A stretch of DNA of 38,933 bases from an uncultured Erythrobacter sp. (GCA_937899785.1 CALCCG010000237.1:1-38933); one strand, 5' to 3'. Positions 17,354 through 24,736 are shown, numbered from the stretch's first letter. Numbers and translations: made by a program. Notes: generated by a model from the sequence alone, not told the origin.

Positions 17354-17601
17354 TCGCTTGCTCCGCAGGCGCCTGGTCTAGCCACCGTCGCTCACACCCA
17401 CCGATCCGCCTCAAACCCCTCATCCTTAAGCGAGTGCACCGTTTTCCTCGGCTTGGGCTTGGGGGGTTTGGGGCGCCAATCGTAGGGCTCTTCGTTCCGC
17501 TCCTCGCGCGGGGCGCGCTCGGCCTCAAAACGCGCTGCGTCTTCGGCGGCGATGCGCGCTTCGTCGCGGGCCTTGAGCCGCTCAAACAGCGCGTGCGCGC
17601 G
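17354..17601. repeat. direct repeat copy A (248 bp), detached 3' end of the HTH-like gene
   Basis: This segment matches 18332-18579 in the same orientation at a constant offset of 978 bp, with one mismatch seen (T at 17560, G at 18538). It comprises 38 bp downstream of the gene's stop codon and the last 69 codons plus stop. The similarity stops sharply at both ends. Together the copies bracket the toxin-antitoxin genes. The comparison was made by eye. Confidence 0.93.
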
Positions 17602-17631
17602 CCGGTTCGCGACTAGGACGCAGACGCTCAC
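17392..17631 (-). pseudogene. 3' remnant of the 279-aa HTH-like gene, open as a 79-aa frame
   Basis: The reading frame carries the last 69 residues of the intact gene at 18370-19209 (from RAHALFERLKARD to FEADRWV, with one D-to-E change) preceded by ten unrelated residues. It is most simply a truncated duplicate. It is not closed, however: a GTG at 17629-17631 overlaps the antitoxin stop codon (GTGA), so it could be translated by coupling as a third gene of the toxin-antitoxin transcript. The peptide is highly charged, with a Pro/Lys-rich stretch (RPKPPKPKPRK). No function can be assigned; remnant is the default view. Confidence 0.7.
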
Positions 17632-17915
17632 TGCAACAACTCCCCCACCAAGCTAGGCCTTTTCGCAATCATCGCCAGTAAGACCCGCCCCGGCCCGGTA
17701 GGCCGCCGCCGTCCGTGCTCCCAGTTGAGCAGCGTGCCCTTCGCGACGCCGATGCTGCGCGCGAACTCGGCTTGGGATAGGCCGGTGCTCGCGCGGATCG
17801 CGACCACGTCGACTTCGGGCACTTCGACCTCGTGCACCCGCGCGCCGGTCTTTTTGCCCTCGGCAAACTCGATGGCCTCGGTGAGGCCTTGTTTGATGCT
17901 TTCGTAAGCGCTCAT
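17628..17915 (-). CDS. XRE-family antitoxin (HigA-like)
   Basis: 95-aa antitoxin with a helix-turn-helix in the C-terminal half (IRASTGLSQAEFARSIGVAKGTLLNWEHGRRRPTGPGRVLLAMI, about residues 40-83), the pattern of XRE-type antitoxins of HigBA modules. The N-terminal part (YESIKQGLTEAIEFAEGKK) is the typical toxin-binding arm. Its ATG overlaps the toxin stop by 4 bp (ATGA), giving the toxin-first order typical of higBA. It should neutralise the upstream-encoded toxin and repress the shared promoter at 18267-18293. The stop overlaps the GTG of the downstream remnant frame. Confidence 0.85.
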   Translation of the reverse strand: MSAYESIKQGLTEAIEFAEGKKTGARVHEVEVPEVDVVAIRASTGLSQAEFARSIGVAKGTLLNWEHGRRRPTGPGRVLLAMIAKRPSLVGELLQ

Positions 17916-18253
17916 TGATTGTCTCCATGTCGGGCGATCAGGGCCTTGCTCAGCTCCACCAGCTCGGCCTGTTCCTTGCGCCCCAGATTGTCCTTCTCGT
18001 TCTTGGCGAACACGGTCAGAAGATAGATCGGCATATGCCGCCCGCCGAACACGTAAACGGTGCGATAGCCGCCGCTCTTGCCGCCGCCGGGGCGGGCAAA
18101 TCGGACCTTGCGAAGGCCACCGCCCAGCGAAACCCCGGCGTGCGGGTTGGCGGCGATGAAATCGACGAGTGCGCCGCGTTCGTCCTCGCTCATGACCCCC
18201 TTGGCCCGTCGGAGGAATTCGGGGAGTTCGACGACGGTCTGGAGCGGGGGCAT
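17912..18253 (-). CDS. RelE/HigB-family toxin
   Basis: 113-aa protein of the RelE/ParE superfamily, HigB-like group, whose members usually cut mRNA on the ribosome. Seen: N-terminal helices (LPEFLRRAKGVMSEDERGALVDFIAANPHAG), a beta-sheet core (GGLRKVRFARPGGGKSGGYRTVYVFGG.HMPIYLLTVFAKNEKDNL) and a C-terminal helix, all in family order. The phrase YLLTVFAKNEKDNL is typical of this group. It is followed with a 4-bp overlap by the antitoxin. Its promoter region bears strong -35 and -10 hexamers. Assignment as a toxin is confident; the molecular target is inferred from the family. Confidence 0.85.
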   Translation of the reverse strand: MPPLQTVVELPEFLRRAKGVMSEDERGALVDFIAANPHAGVSLGGGLRKVRFARPGGGKSGGYRTVYVFGGRHMPIYLLTVFAKNEKDNLGRKEQAELVELSKALIARHGDNQ

Positions 18254-18266
18254 TATCCAGGATGAG

Positions 18267-18293
18267 TATACTTCACTGGCGCATATGTCAATG
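18267..18293 (-). promoter_or_regulatory. promoter and probable operator of the toxin-antitoxin operon
   Basis: On the minus strand TTGACA (18293-18288) and TATACT (18272-18267) stand 15 nt apart, 14 bp upstream of the toxin ATG (the -10 ends at 18267, ATG at 18253). The -10 lies inside an 8-bp palindrome AGTATACT (18267-18274), a natural place for autorepression by the XRE antitoxin. Hexamers are near consensus; the spacer is one or two bases short. Confidence 0.5.
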
Positions 18294-18331
18294 ACGTATA
18301 TTTGGTGCGCCCACCACGCGCCGTTCCGCGT

Positions 18332-18579
18332 TCGCTTGCTCCGCAGGCGCCTGGTCTAGCCACCGTCGCTCACACCCACCGATCCGCCTCAAACCCCTCA
18401 TCCTTAAGCGAGTGCACCGTTTTCCTCGGCTTGGGCTTGGGGGGTTTGGGGCGCCAATCGTAGGGCTCTTCGTTCCGCTCCTCGCGCGGGGCGCGCTCGG
18501 CCTCAAAACGCGCTGCGTCTTCGGCGGCGATGCGCGCGTCGTCGCGGGCCTTGAGCCGCTCAAACAGCGCGTGCGCGCG
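18332..18579. repeat. direct repeat copy B (248 bp), native 3' end of the HTH-like gene
   Basis: Partner of 17354-17601, same orientation, one mismatch seen. In this copy the coding part continues into the full gene (18370-19209), so B is the parental context and A the duplicate. The 752 bp separating the copies (17602-18331) hold exactly the toxin-antitoxin genes and their promoter. Recombination between the copies would remove 978 bp with the whole module. Confidence 0.93.
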
Positions 18580-19209
18580 GCGGGTTGCGGGGGAGAGGCG
18601 CTTCCATTGCTCGGCGCGGCGGTGGTCGGCTTCGAGCCGGGCCGCCTCAATCTTCGCGTCAAGGCTGGCGCGCACTTCCTGTGGGGTAACGCCGTTCTGC
18701 TCGGCCTCCCATTCGGCGCGCCACTCTTTCTTGAGCCGCTCAACCTCCATCTTGCCGATCGCGCCCAGGCCTTTCGCGCGCCCCTCCGCAAAGCGCTCCG
18801 GGCTGCGGTTGCGCAGCATGAACATGAGCAAGCGGTCGTTGTAGCGCTTTCGCGTGCCGATGAGCTTGCCATAGGAATAGAGCGGCTCGTCCACGCCGTT
18901 GAGCGCGCGGTCCATCGCGACATCCTCGATCCGCTGGACGCCCAGATCGAGCGCCTTTTGCCAGGCCTCGCGAAATTCCTCGGCGCCCTCAGAGCGGCGC
19001 AGGTGATAGACGCCGTGCGTGCTCATCGCGACGATCTTGCAGGCCGCGCTCACCGAACCGGTGTCCGCGAGCGCTTCGATAAAGGCGCGCTGGCGCTCGG
19101 GCGTCCAACCGTCCTGGCGCTGGGCCTGGCGGGGCACGGGGGTTATGTCGTGCAGGTGCCCATGGGGGACGGGCGGGCCGGATGCGGGCGGGTCAGCTTT
19201 GCGGGTCAT
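18370..19209 (-). CDS. conserved hypothetical protein with N-terminal HTH-like region
   Basis: 279-aa protein of unknown function. Residues about 34-75 (WTPERQRAFIEALADTGSVSAACKIVAMSTHGVYHLRR) look like the helix-turn-helix of small terminase or transposase-type DNA-binding proteins; the middle (about 75-140) continues EFREAWQKALDLGVQRIEDVAMDRALNG; the C-terminal third is charged and helical, ending in a basic Pro/Lys-rich stretch and FEADRWV. The ATG at 19209 is chosen because the family-like sequence begins soon after; no good Shine-Dalgarno is visible, and the longer open frame to 19875 runs antisense through the phosphoribosyltransferase. The last 69 codons are duplicated at 17392. It is divergent from the purine salvage operon (102 bp to its TTG). 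A phage or mobile-element origin is possible but unproven. Confidence 0.7.
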   Translation of the reverse strand: MTRKADPPASGPPVPHGHLHDITPVPRQAQRQDGWTPERQRAFIEALADTGSVSAACKIVAMSTHGVYHLRRSEGAEEFREAWQKALDLGVQRIEDVAMDRALNGVDEPLYSYGKLIGTRKRYNDRLLMFMLRNRSPERFAEGRAKGLGAIGKMEVERLKKEWRAEWEAEQNGVTPQEVRASLDAKIEAARLEADHRRAEQWKRLSPATRRAHALFERLKARDDARIAAEDAARFEAERAPREERNEEPYDWRPKPPKPKPRKTVHSLKDEGFEADRWV

Positions 19210-19311
19210 TGGGCAGGATAGATCAGAGAATTGCGCTGTAGGACAGATTTTTGTGGTGCAGCGCAGCGGGATTGTGCCAGTCTCCGCGCACCACGATCGG
19301 CGGAGGACCTG

Positions 19312-19887
19312 TTGGACACAAAGACCTATCTGGACGCGAACGAGCTGCTCGAGCTTTCGTTTGCGCTGGCCAATCAGATCATCGAAAGCGGGTTTGTGCC
19401 TACGCATATTGTGGGCATCTGGCGCGGCGGATCGCCGATCGGGGTCGCGGTGCAGGAGCTGCTGGAGTTTCGCGGCATCCCGACCGATCACATCGCCATT
19501 CGCACCTCCTCCTACACCGGCATTGGCCAGCAGGCGCGCGAGGTGAAGGTCTATGGTCTGGGCTATCTGATCGATACGCTTGACGCGGGCGATCGGCTGC
19601 TGGTGGTCGACGATGTGTTCGACACCGGCAAATCGGTCGAAGCGTTCGTGAACGAGCTGCACGCGCGGTGCCGTCGCAACACGCCCGAGACGATCAAGAT
19701 CGCGACCGTGTTCTACAAGCCGTCCAAGAACCAGACCTCGCTTACCCCCGATTTCTACGTCCGCTCGACCGAGGACTGGCTGGTCTTCCCGCATGAGATT
19801 GACGGGCTGACGCCGGCGGAAATCGCGCAGCACAAGCCAAGCGCGGGCGAAATTCTCAAACTGCAAGAGCGCCAAGGAGAGCCCTAA
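19312..19887 (+). CDS. purine phosphoribosyltransferase (probable hypoxanthine/guanine type)
   Basis: 191-aa type I phosphoribosyltransferase that should transfer the phosphoribosyl group of PRPP to a purine base. The PRPP-binding motif VVDDVFDTGKS is at residues 98-108; the N-terminal strand VGIWRGGSPIGVAV supplies the PPi loop. The start is a TTG at 19312 with GGAGGA 4 nt upstream; the open frame continues to 19231 without a ribosome-binding site, and a CTG at 19309 is an alternative. It overlaps the adenine deaminase gene by one base (TAATG), so the two are translationally coupled. As that enzyme makes hypoxanthine from adenine, hypoxanthine-to-IMP is the most likely reaction here. Xanthine or guanine preference cannot be excluded. 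Confidence 0.82.
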   Translation: MDTKTYLDANELLELSFALANQIIESGFVPTHIVGIWRGGSPIGVAVQELLEFRGIPTDHIAIRTSSYTGIGQQAREVKVYGLGYLIDTLDAGDRLLVVDDVFDTGKSVEAFVNELHARCRRNTPETIKIATVFYKPSKNQTSLTPDFYVRSTEDWLVFPHEIDGLTPAEIAQHKPSAGEILKLQERQGEP

Positions 19888-20924
19888 TGGCCGACGCGAG
19901 CCCTGACCCCCGCAGCGCCTTTATCGCAGCGCTGCCCAAAGCTGAGCTGCATTTGCATATCGAAGGCTCGCTGGAGCCCGAAATGATGTTCGAACTGGCC
20001 CGGCGCAACGGCGTCGCCTTGCCCTATGCAAGCGTGGAAGAGGTCCGCGCGGCCTATCAGTTCTCCAACCTGCAGGAATTTCTCGACCTCTATTATCTCG
20101 GCATGGGCGCGCTCATCGAAGAGCGCGACTTCTACGATCTCACCATCGCCTATCTGGAGCGCGTGCACGCGGACAATGTGCGCCATGTCGAGATCTTCTT
20201 TGATCCCCAGGGCCACACGACACGCGGCGTGGCGTTTGACACGGTCATCACCGGTATCACGCGCGCGCTGGATGAGGGCGAGGCGCGGCTGGGCATCACG
20301 TCCAAGCTGATCATGTGTTTCCTGCGCCATCTGTCCGAAGAGGACGCGTTTGCCACCCTCGAAGAGGCGCAGCCCTGGCTGCACCGGATCACTGGCGTCG
20401 GGCTCGATTCAAGCGAAGTCGGCCATCCGCCCGAAAAATTTGCCCGCGTCTTTGCCAAATGCCGCGAACTGGGCCTCAAACTGGTGGCGCATGCGGGCGA
20501 AGAGGGACCGCCCGAATACGTTTGGCAGGCGCTCGACACGCTGGGGATCGATCGGATCGATCACGGCAACCGCGCGCTTGAAGACGAAAAGCTGGTCAAG
20601 AGGATCGCGCAGGATGGATACACGCTGACCGTGTGCCCGCTCTCCAACCTCAAATTGTGCGTGATCGACGAGATTGGTGAAAGCCCGGTCAAAGCGATGC
20701 TCGACGCCGGGATCAAGGCGACGGTCAATTCCGATGATCCGTCCTATTTTGGCGGATATATCAACGACAATTACCACGCGGTGGCGCGGGCGCTGGATCT
20801 GAGCCTTCAGGACATCGCGACGCTGGCCAGCAATTCCTTCGCGGGCTCTTTCCTGGATCCGGCGGAGATTGAAACGCGGCAGGCCGAGATCGCGCAAGCG
20901 CTGGAAGCGCAAGGCGCGCGCTAA
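19887..20924 (+). CDS. adenine deaminase (adenosine deaminase family)
   Basis: 345-aa metal-dependent deaminase. The family motifs are intact: HLHIEG (His22, His24), the substrate and Zn region HAGEEGPPEYVWQAL, IDHGNRA and SDDPSYFGGY. The details LQEFLDLYY, VGLDSSEVGHPP and HAGEEGPPEY match the Pseudomonas adenine deaminase branch (the type represented by PA0148) better than true adenosine deaminases, so adenine to hypoxanthine is the favoured reaction. It starts at the ATG overlapping the preceding stop and forms a two-step purine salvage operon with the phosphoribosyltransferase. Adenosine remains a possible substrate. Confidence 0.85.
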   Translation: MADASPDPRSAFIAALPKAELHLHIEGSLEPEMMFELARRNGVALPYASVEEVRAAYQFSNLQEFLDLYYLGMGALIEERDFYDLTIAYLERVHADNVRHVEIFFDPQGHTTRGVAFDTVITGITRALDEGEARLGITSKLIMCFLRHLSEEDAFATLEEAQPWLHRITGVGLDSSEVGHPPEKFARVFAKCRELGLKLVAHAGEEGPPEYVWQALDTLGIDRIDHGNRALEDEKLVKRIAQDGYTLTVCPLSNLKLCVIDEIGESPVKAMLDAGIKATVNSDDPSYFGGYINDNYHAVARALDLSLQDIATLASNSFAGSFLDPAEIETRQAEIAQALEAQGAR

Positions 20925-20942
20925 GACCGGATCGCCTTTCGC

Positions 20943-20990
20943 CCGGTCCTTTGCGCGGTCCGTCGACCGGTCCTTTGCCCGGTCCGTCGC
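20943..20990. repeat. 24-bp tandem repeat, two copies
   Basis: Units at 20943-20966 and 20967-20990 are identical at 22 of 24 positions. Each unit is itself a doubled motif (CGGTCC followed by TTTGC or GTCG). It lies in the 107-bp spacer between the adenine deaminase stop and the convergent membrane-protein gene. It is too short for CRISPR; it could be slippage-prone DNA. Confidence 0.85.
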
Positions 20991-21011
20991 GGGGCCCTTA
21001 CCCCCGTCTCG

Positions 21012-21029
21012 GCGCGCTCTTGAGCGCGC
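21012..21029. terminator. hairpin between convergent genes
   Basis: GCGCGCT (21012-21018) and AGCGCGC (21023-21029) form a perfect 7-bp GC-rich stem with a CTTG loop, between the deaminase stop (20924) and the membrane-protein stop (21032). A short CTTAAAG follows rather than a T-run, so termination strength is uncertain. Position suggests a shared, bidirectional terminator. Confidence 0.45.
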
Positions 21030-21031
21030 TC

Positions 21032-21412
21032 TTAAAGACCACCCGGATCGGCTTTCGCGTTCCACAGCTGCCACACGGCAAGCGCGCTTGGCACCAGCAT
21101 TGTCACCACAATCAGGATATTTTCAGGCGTGTCCCCTTGCGGGCCGTGTTCCGCGGCGATGTGCCAGGCGTGCAAAGCTGTGAACAACGCTGCAAGCGCA
21201 AGGCTGGTCCAGCGCGCCCACCCGGCGGTCGTCACCGACGTCAGGATGATGGGCAGCGCGGCCAGGCTCATCAAAACGCCCAGAAACATGTTGATCTCAG
21301 GCGACAGGCCATCCCCGGCTTTCACCATTCCCATGATGAAAAGCGCGACAAGCCCGCCAAAGTTCACCAGCATCAAACGGCTCGCGCTGGCGAAGTGTGC
21401 GTCTGCAGTCAT
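21032..21412 (-). CDS. small inner-membrane protein downstream of the TonB receptor
   Basis: 126-aa hydrophobic protein with about four membrane segments (about 13-31, 40-60, 65-88, 98-118). I recognise no family. The ATG at 21412 has GAAGGG 8 nt upstream; the longer frame to 21610 is antisense-type extension into the receptor gene. It begins 26 bp after the stop of the TonB-dependent receptor on the same strand, so the two probably form one Fur-controlled transcript, and a role linked to uptake of the receptor's ligand is inferred from that alone. Confidence 0.65.
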   Translation of the reverse strand: MTADAHFASASRLMLVNFGGLVALFIMGMVKAGDGLSPEINMFLGVLMSLAALPIILTSVTTAGWARWTSLALAALFTALHAWHIAAEHGPQGDTPENILIVVTMLVPSALAVWQLWNAKADPGGL

Positions 21413-21438
21413 GATCCGACCCTTCTTTTCGTTTGGTC

Positions 21439-23727
21439 CTAGTAATTCAGTTGAACCTGCACGCCGATCACGCTGGGATCGGTGCTGGTGAAGCTGGGCT
21501 GCGCGTTGAGCGAGGGCGAGCCGGTCTGTGGGTCGACCGTCGAAACCAGCGGTCGGGTAAGCGCGCGCTCGTTGAACAGGTTGTTGGCAAACAGCGCAAT
21601 TTCGCCCCAATCGGTGCGAAAGCCGATGCGCCCGTTGACCAGAACGATCGGATCGCCCTCATTTTCGGGAAGATTGTCGACATTGGCGAACTGATCGGCG
21701 GTGAAGGCGGCGCTGAGATTGACGAAAACGCCGCTCTCATCTTCGAAGTTGAACCCGGTTGACAGGTTGAATTCGGGCGCGGCGGTGAACTGATTGCCCG
21801 CCAGATTGGCAAAAGTCGGATCGTCGGGATTGGTCGGATTGCCGTCCGCATCCTGCGCAAACGGGAAGTCGATAAACTCGGTGTGCAGCAGCCCCAGCGA
21901 GGTGAAGAAGGTCAGTTCCGGGATGATCTCCACCCGGAAATCCGCTTCGAGACCGTACAGTTCGGATTCGCCCGCATTGACCGTTTGGCCGGTGAAGGGC
22001 AGATTGCTGGGATCCGGGATGAAGACCTGCTGATCGGTCCAGGTCGAATAAAAGACATTCGCGTTGAACGTGATCCGCCCGTCCCAGAATTGCGAGCGGA
22101 AGGCGAGTTCGTAATTGGTTAGAAATTCAGGATCAAACGTCGCCACAGTCGGCGTCTCACCCGGAGGCGCGAACAGGAAGGAGCCGCCCGCGCGATAGCC
22201 GCGCGCCACCGTCGCGCCGATCAAGACGTCATCGGAAATGTCGTAGGTGATCGAGACGCGCGGCAGAAACGCCTCGAAGTCGGCGCTCACTGGCGGCTCG
22301 TTCGATATCGGAATAATCAACTGGCACGGCAGGCCGCCAATGCCGGGAACAAAGTCCGCAACCACACAGCTTTCCGGGTTCACATCGAGCGATCCGCTCA
22401 GACCCGAGGTTGCAAACGTCTCCCAGTCATAGCGCGCGCCAAAGTTGACCGTCCAGCGCTCGCTCAATTCCCACGCGACATCCCCGAAGACCGCGTAATT
22501 CTCTGTCGTGCTTCCTTGCAACGCCAGAATTTCAAAGGCGGTGTCTGCGGGGGTTGTGGGAATGCCCAGAAGCGATGAGGTGAAGGCAAACACCGTCTCG
22601 CTTGAGGTTTCGGAATCGAAGTAATATCCGCCAATCCAGCCGCTGAGCGCGCCGTAATCGAAGTTGGCGCGCACTTCGCCCGAATAGGTCCGGTCGCGCG
22701 ACCGACCAAAGCCGGCGGGGGCAAAATCGGTGTCGCGATTCACGTCTTCGACCGTGCCGATGGCGGTGACCGACCACGTGTCGGAAAATTCGTAGTCGAG
22801 ATCGATTATGCCCCGGATCACTTCATTGTCTTCAAAGCGCGACGAGGCCGGGAAGGTCTCTTTGCCGAAGATATCAAAATCCTGGAACGCGGGATCGTCG
22901 ACCGGCACCGGTGACTGGACGATGTTGAACTGGCCGAAATCGGTCTGGGCGTAGCTGCCGGTGAACAAAAGGCGCAGGCCTTCGGCAAATTCGGGCTCGA
23001 ACAGCAGCTTGCCGCGCAGAGTTGTGCCTTCGATGAATTGCGCGGGTTGATCGTTGACGCGGTCGAACACTTCGAAATCGTTCTCACGATAATCCGCCGC
23101 CAGACGGAAGGCGATCTGGCCATCGACGATCGGCACGTTGAGCACGCCGGACCCCTGATAGGTGTTGCGCGTGCCAAGGATGCCGCGCGCTTTGACCTCG
23201 AAATTGTAGGTTGGATCGGCGGTGTTGATGATCAGCGCGCCCGCCAGCGCGTTGCGCCCCTGCGTCGTCGATTGCGGCCCGCGCAGAATTTCCACCTGGG
23301 CCACATCCCACAGGTTTGAGATGCCCTGGTTGGCGTTAAAGCTTGCGGGCGCGCCATCGACATAGACCTGTGCGGTGGAGCCGGTGCCGGTGTTGCCCAC
23401 GCCGCCCAATTGAATGCCGCGGATCGAAAGCTGGTTGATGGCATCCCCGCCCGCGGTTGAGACGTTGGCGGTGCGCAGCAAAGCGTCGCGCAGATCGAAC
23501 AGCGCCTGGTTTTCGATGGTTTCCTGCGTCACCACCGCGACCGAGGTTTCAACCTTCTGCAAGGTTTGATTCTGTTTGGTGCCGGTCACGATAATGACCG
23601 GGCGGTCCTCGTCTTCGGCCTCTCCACTGTCGAGATCCTGCGCGAGCGCGGCGATCGGCACGGCCGCGCTGGCGAGCAGGCCTGAGAGCGATCCGGCAGC
23701 CCAGCGTGCGATGCGTGGGTGGTTCAT
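21439..23727 (-). CDS. TonB-dependent outer-membrane receptor
   Basis: 762-aa outer-membrane receptor. A Sec signal peptide ends at about residue 29 (AALAQ), then an acidic stretch and the TonB-box region (RPVIIVTGTK, about 41-50), a plug domain (LRDALLRTANVSTAG to LRGPQSTTQGRNALAGALIINTADP) and a long beta-barrel closing with an aromatic residue (VQLNY), as required for BAM-dependent insertion. The start at 23727 is placed by the signal peptide, with AGGGA about 9 nt upstream; the frame is open to 23826 but without a signal. A Fur-box-like palindrome lies 63-99 bp upstream, so iron-siderophore uptake is the leading idea. The precise ligand is unknown. Confidence 0.9.
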   Translation of the reverse strand: MNHPRIARWAAGSLSGLLASAAVPIAALAQDLDSGEAEDEDRPVIIVTGTKQNQTLQKVETSVAVVTQETIENQALFDLRDALLRTANVSTAGGDAINQLSIRGIQLGGVGNTGTGSTAQVYVDGAPASFNANQGISNLWDVAQVEILRGPQSTTQGRNALAGALIINTADPTYNFEVKARGILGTRNTYQGSGVLNVPIVDGQIAFRLAADYRENDFEVFDRVNDQPAQFIEGTTLRGKLLFEPEFAEGLRLLFTGSYAQTDFGQFNIVQSPVPVDDPAFQDFDIFGKETFPASSRFEDNEVIRGIIDLDYEFSDTWSVTAIGTVEDVNRDTDFAPAGFGRSRDRTYSGEVRANFDYGALSGWIGGYYFDSETSSETVFAFTSSLLGIPTTPADTAFEILALQGSTTENYAVFGDVAWELSERWTVNFGARYDWETFATSGLSGSLDVNPESCVVADFVPGIGGLPCQLIIPISNEPPVSADFEAFLPRVSITYDISDDVLIGATVARGYRAGGSFLFAPPGETPTVATFDPEFLTNYELAFRSQFWDGRITFNANVFYSTWTDQQVFIPDPSNLPFTGQTVNAGESELYGLEADFRVEIIPELTFFTSLGLLHTEFIDFPFAQDADGNPTNPDDPTFANLAGNQFTAAPEFNLSTGFNFEDESGVFVNLSAAFTADQFANVDNLPENEGDPIVLVNGRIGFRTDWGEIALFANNLFNERALTRPLVSTVDPQTGSPSLNAQPSFTSTDPSVIGVQVQLNY

Positions 23728-23789
23728 TCTTGTAAGTCCCTGTGATTTTCGGGCGCAGTTGGAAGGAAAGAGAAGGAGCGCCCTACCGG

Positions 23790-23826
23790 TTGGTATTGCG
23801 CGAATAAGAATGATTCGCAATACCAA
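23790..23826. promoter_or_regulatory. Fur-box-like operator inside a 37-bp palindrome
   Basis: The 19-bp GCGAATAAGAATGATTCGC (23800-23818) agrees with the classic Fur consensus GATAATGATAATCATTATC at 12 of 19 positions, counted by hand, including the A-A-T / A-A-T / A-T-T core. It lies within a larger perfect inverted repeat: TTGGTATTGCG (23790-23800) and CGCAATACCAA (23816-23826). The site is 63-99 bp upstream of the TonB receptor start, suiting iron repression. The nearest gene on the other side is bamD, 118 bp away. Confidence 0.6.
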
Positions 23827-23944
23827 GTGTTACAATCGGAGCTTCGCGGCGTGCGTTGGTCGCGGCGCAAAGCCGGGGACGAGGCGGCCCAACCGGGCGC
23901 AACTTCACTTGGCGTTCACGCGGGCGCTGGCTATAGACGTGGGC

Positions 23945-24736
23945 ATGACCAAGCTTTCCACCCACCTGACCCGCGCCGCTCTGATCGGCGCGGCCGCTTT
24001 TGCCACCACCGCTTGCGGCGGGGGTTCGGCCAACGAAGACGTCGCCTATATCGCGCGGGATGTGGAGACGCTCTACGCCGAAGCGCAGCGGCGTCTGGAT
24101 CGCGGCAACACGCTGCTTGCGGCGGCCCTGTTCGATGAGGTGGAGCGCCAGCACCCCTATTCGCCCTGGGCCCGGCGCGCGCAGCTGATGAGCGCCTTTT
24201 GCTATTACATCGCGCGCGATTACAACAGCGCGATCGCCAACTCGCAGCGCTTCTTGTCGATCCACCCCGGCAACAAGGACGCGCCTTACGCCTATTACCT
24301 GATCGCGCTGTCCTATTACGAGCAGATTTCCGATGTGAACCGCGACCAGAAGATCACCGAACAGGCGCGCACCGCGCTGCGCGAGGTCAACCGCCGCTTC
24401 CCGCAAAGCGAATACGCAGCGGACGCGCGGCTCAAGCTTGACCTGGTGGCTGACCACCTGGCGGGCAAGGAAATGGAGATCGGGCGGCATTACCAACGCT
24501 CGGGCCAATGGCTGGCGGCCAATTTGCGCTTCCGCAACGTGCTCGACCAGTTCCAGACGACAAGCCACACGCCCGATGCGCTCTACCGCCTGACCGAAAG
24601 CTGCCTGGCGCTGGGGGTCACCAACGAAGCGGTCAAATACGCCGCGGTTCTGGGGGCCAATTATCCGGGCTCCAAATGGTACGAGCGCGCCTTTGAGCTG
24701 ATCGAGGATCACGCGAGCGGTGTACAACCCAGCTGA
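23945..24736 (+). CDS. bamD: outer-membrane protein assembly factor BamD (lipoprotein)
   Basis: 263-aa TPR lipoprotein of the BAM complex, which inserts beta-barrel proteins into the outer membrane. The signal ends in a lipobox TTAC with lipidated Cys24, then several TPR-like repeats (LYAEAQRRLDRGNTLLAAALFDEVERQHPYSPWARRA..., CYYIARDYNSAI, QRFLSIHPGNKDAPYAYYLIALSYYEQI, FPQSEYAADARLKLDLVADHLAGKEMEIGRHY). This matches the family in order and length. The start at 23945 is fixed by the signal peptide, although the frame is open back to 23576 and the Shine-Dalgarno is weak. recN follows after 56 bp, the usual alphaproteobacterial order. Confidence 0.93.
   Translation: MTKLSTHLTRAALIGAAAFATTACGGGSANEDVAYIARDVETLYAEAQRRLDRGNTLLAAALFDEVERQHPYSPWARRAQLMSAFCYYIARDYNSAIANSQRFLSIHPGNKDAPYAYYLIALSYYEQISDVNRDQKITEQARTALREVNRRFPQSEYAADARLKLDLVADHLAGKEMEIGRHYQRSGQWLAANLRFRNVLDQFQTTSHTPDALYRLTESCLALGVTNEAVKYAAVLGANYPGSKWYERAFELIEDHASGVQPS

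Noticed and set aside
19210..19875. Upstream extension of the HTH-like gene to a 501-aa protein
   Set aside because: The added part is antisense to the phosphoribosyltransferase gene and has no protein-like motif; ATG 19209 is kept.
20943..20990. CRISPR array
   Set aside because: Only two directly abutting units with no spacers between them.
23576..23944. Longer N-terminus for BamD
   Set aside because: It would bury the lipoprotein signal and overlaps the receptor gene and its operator.
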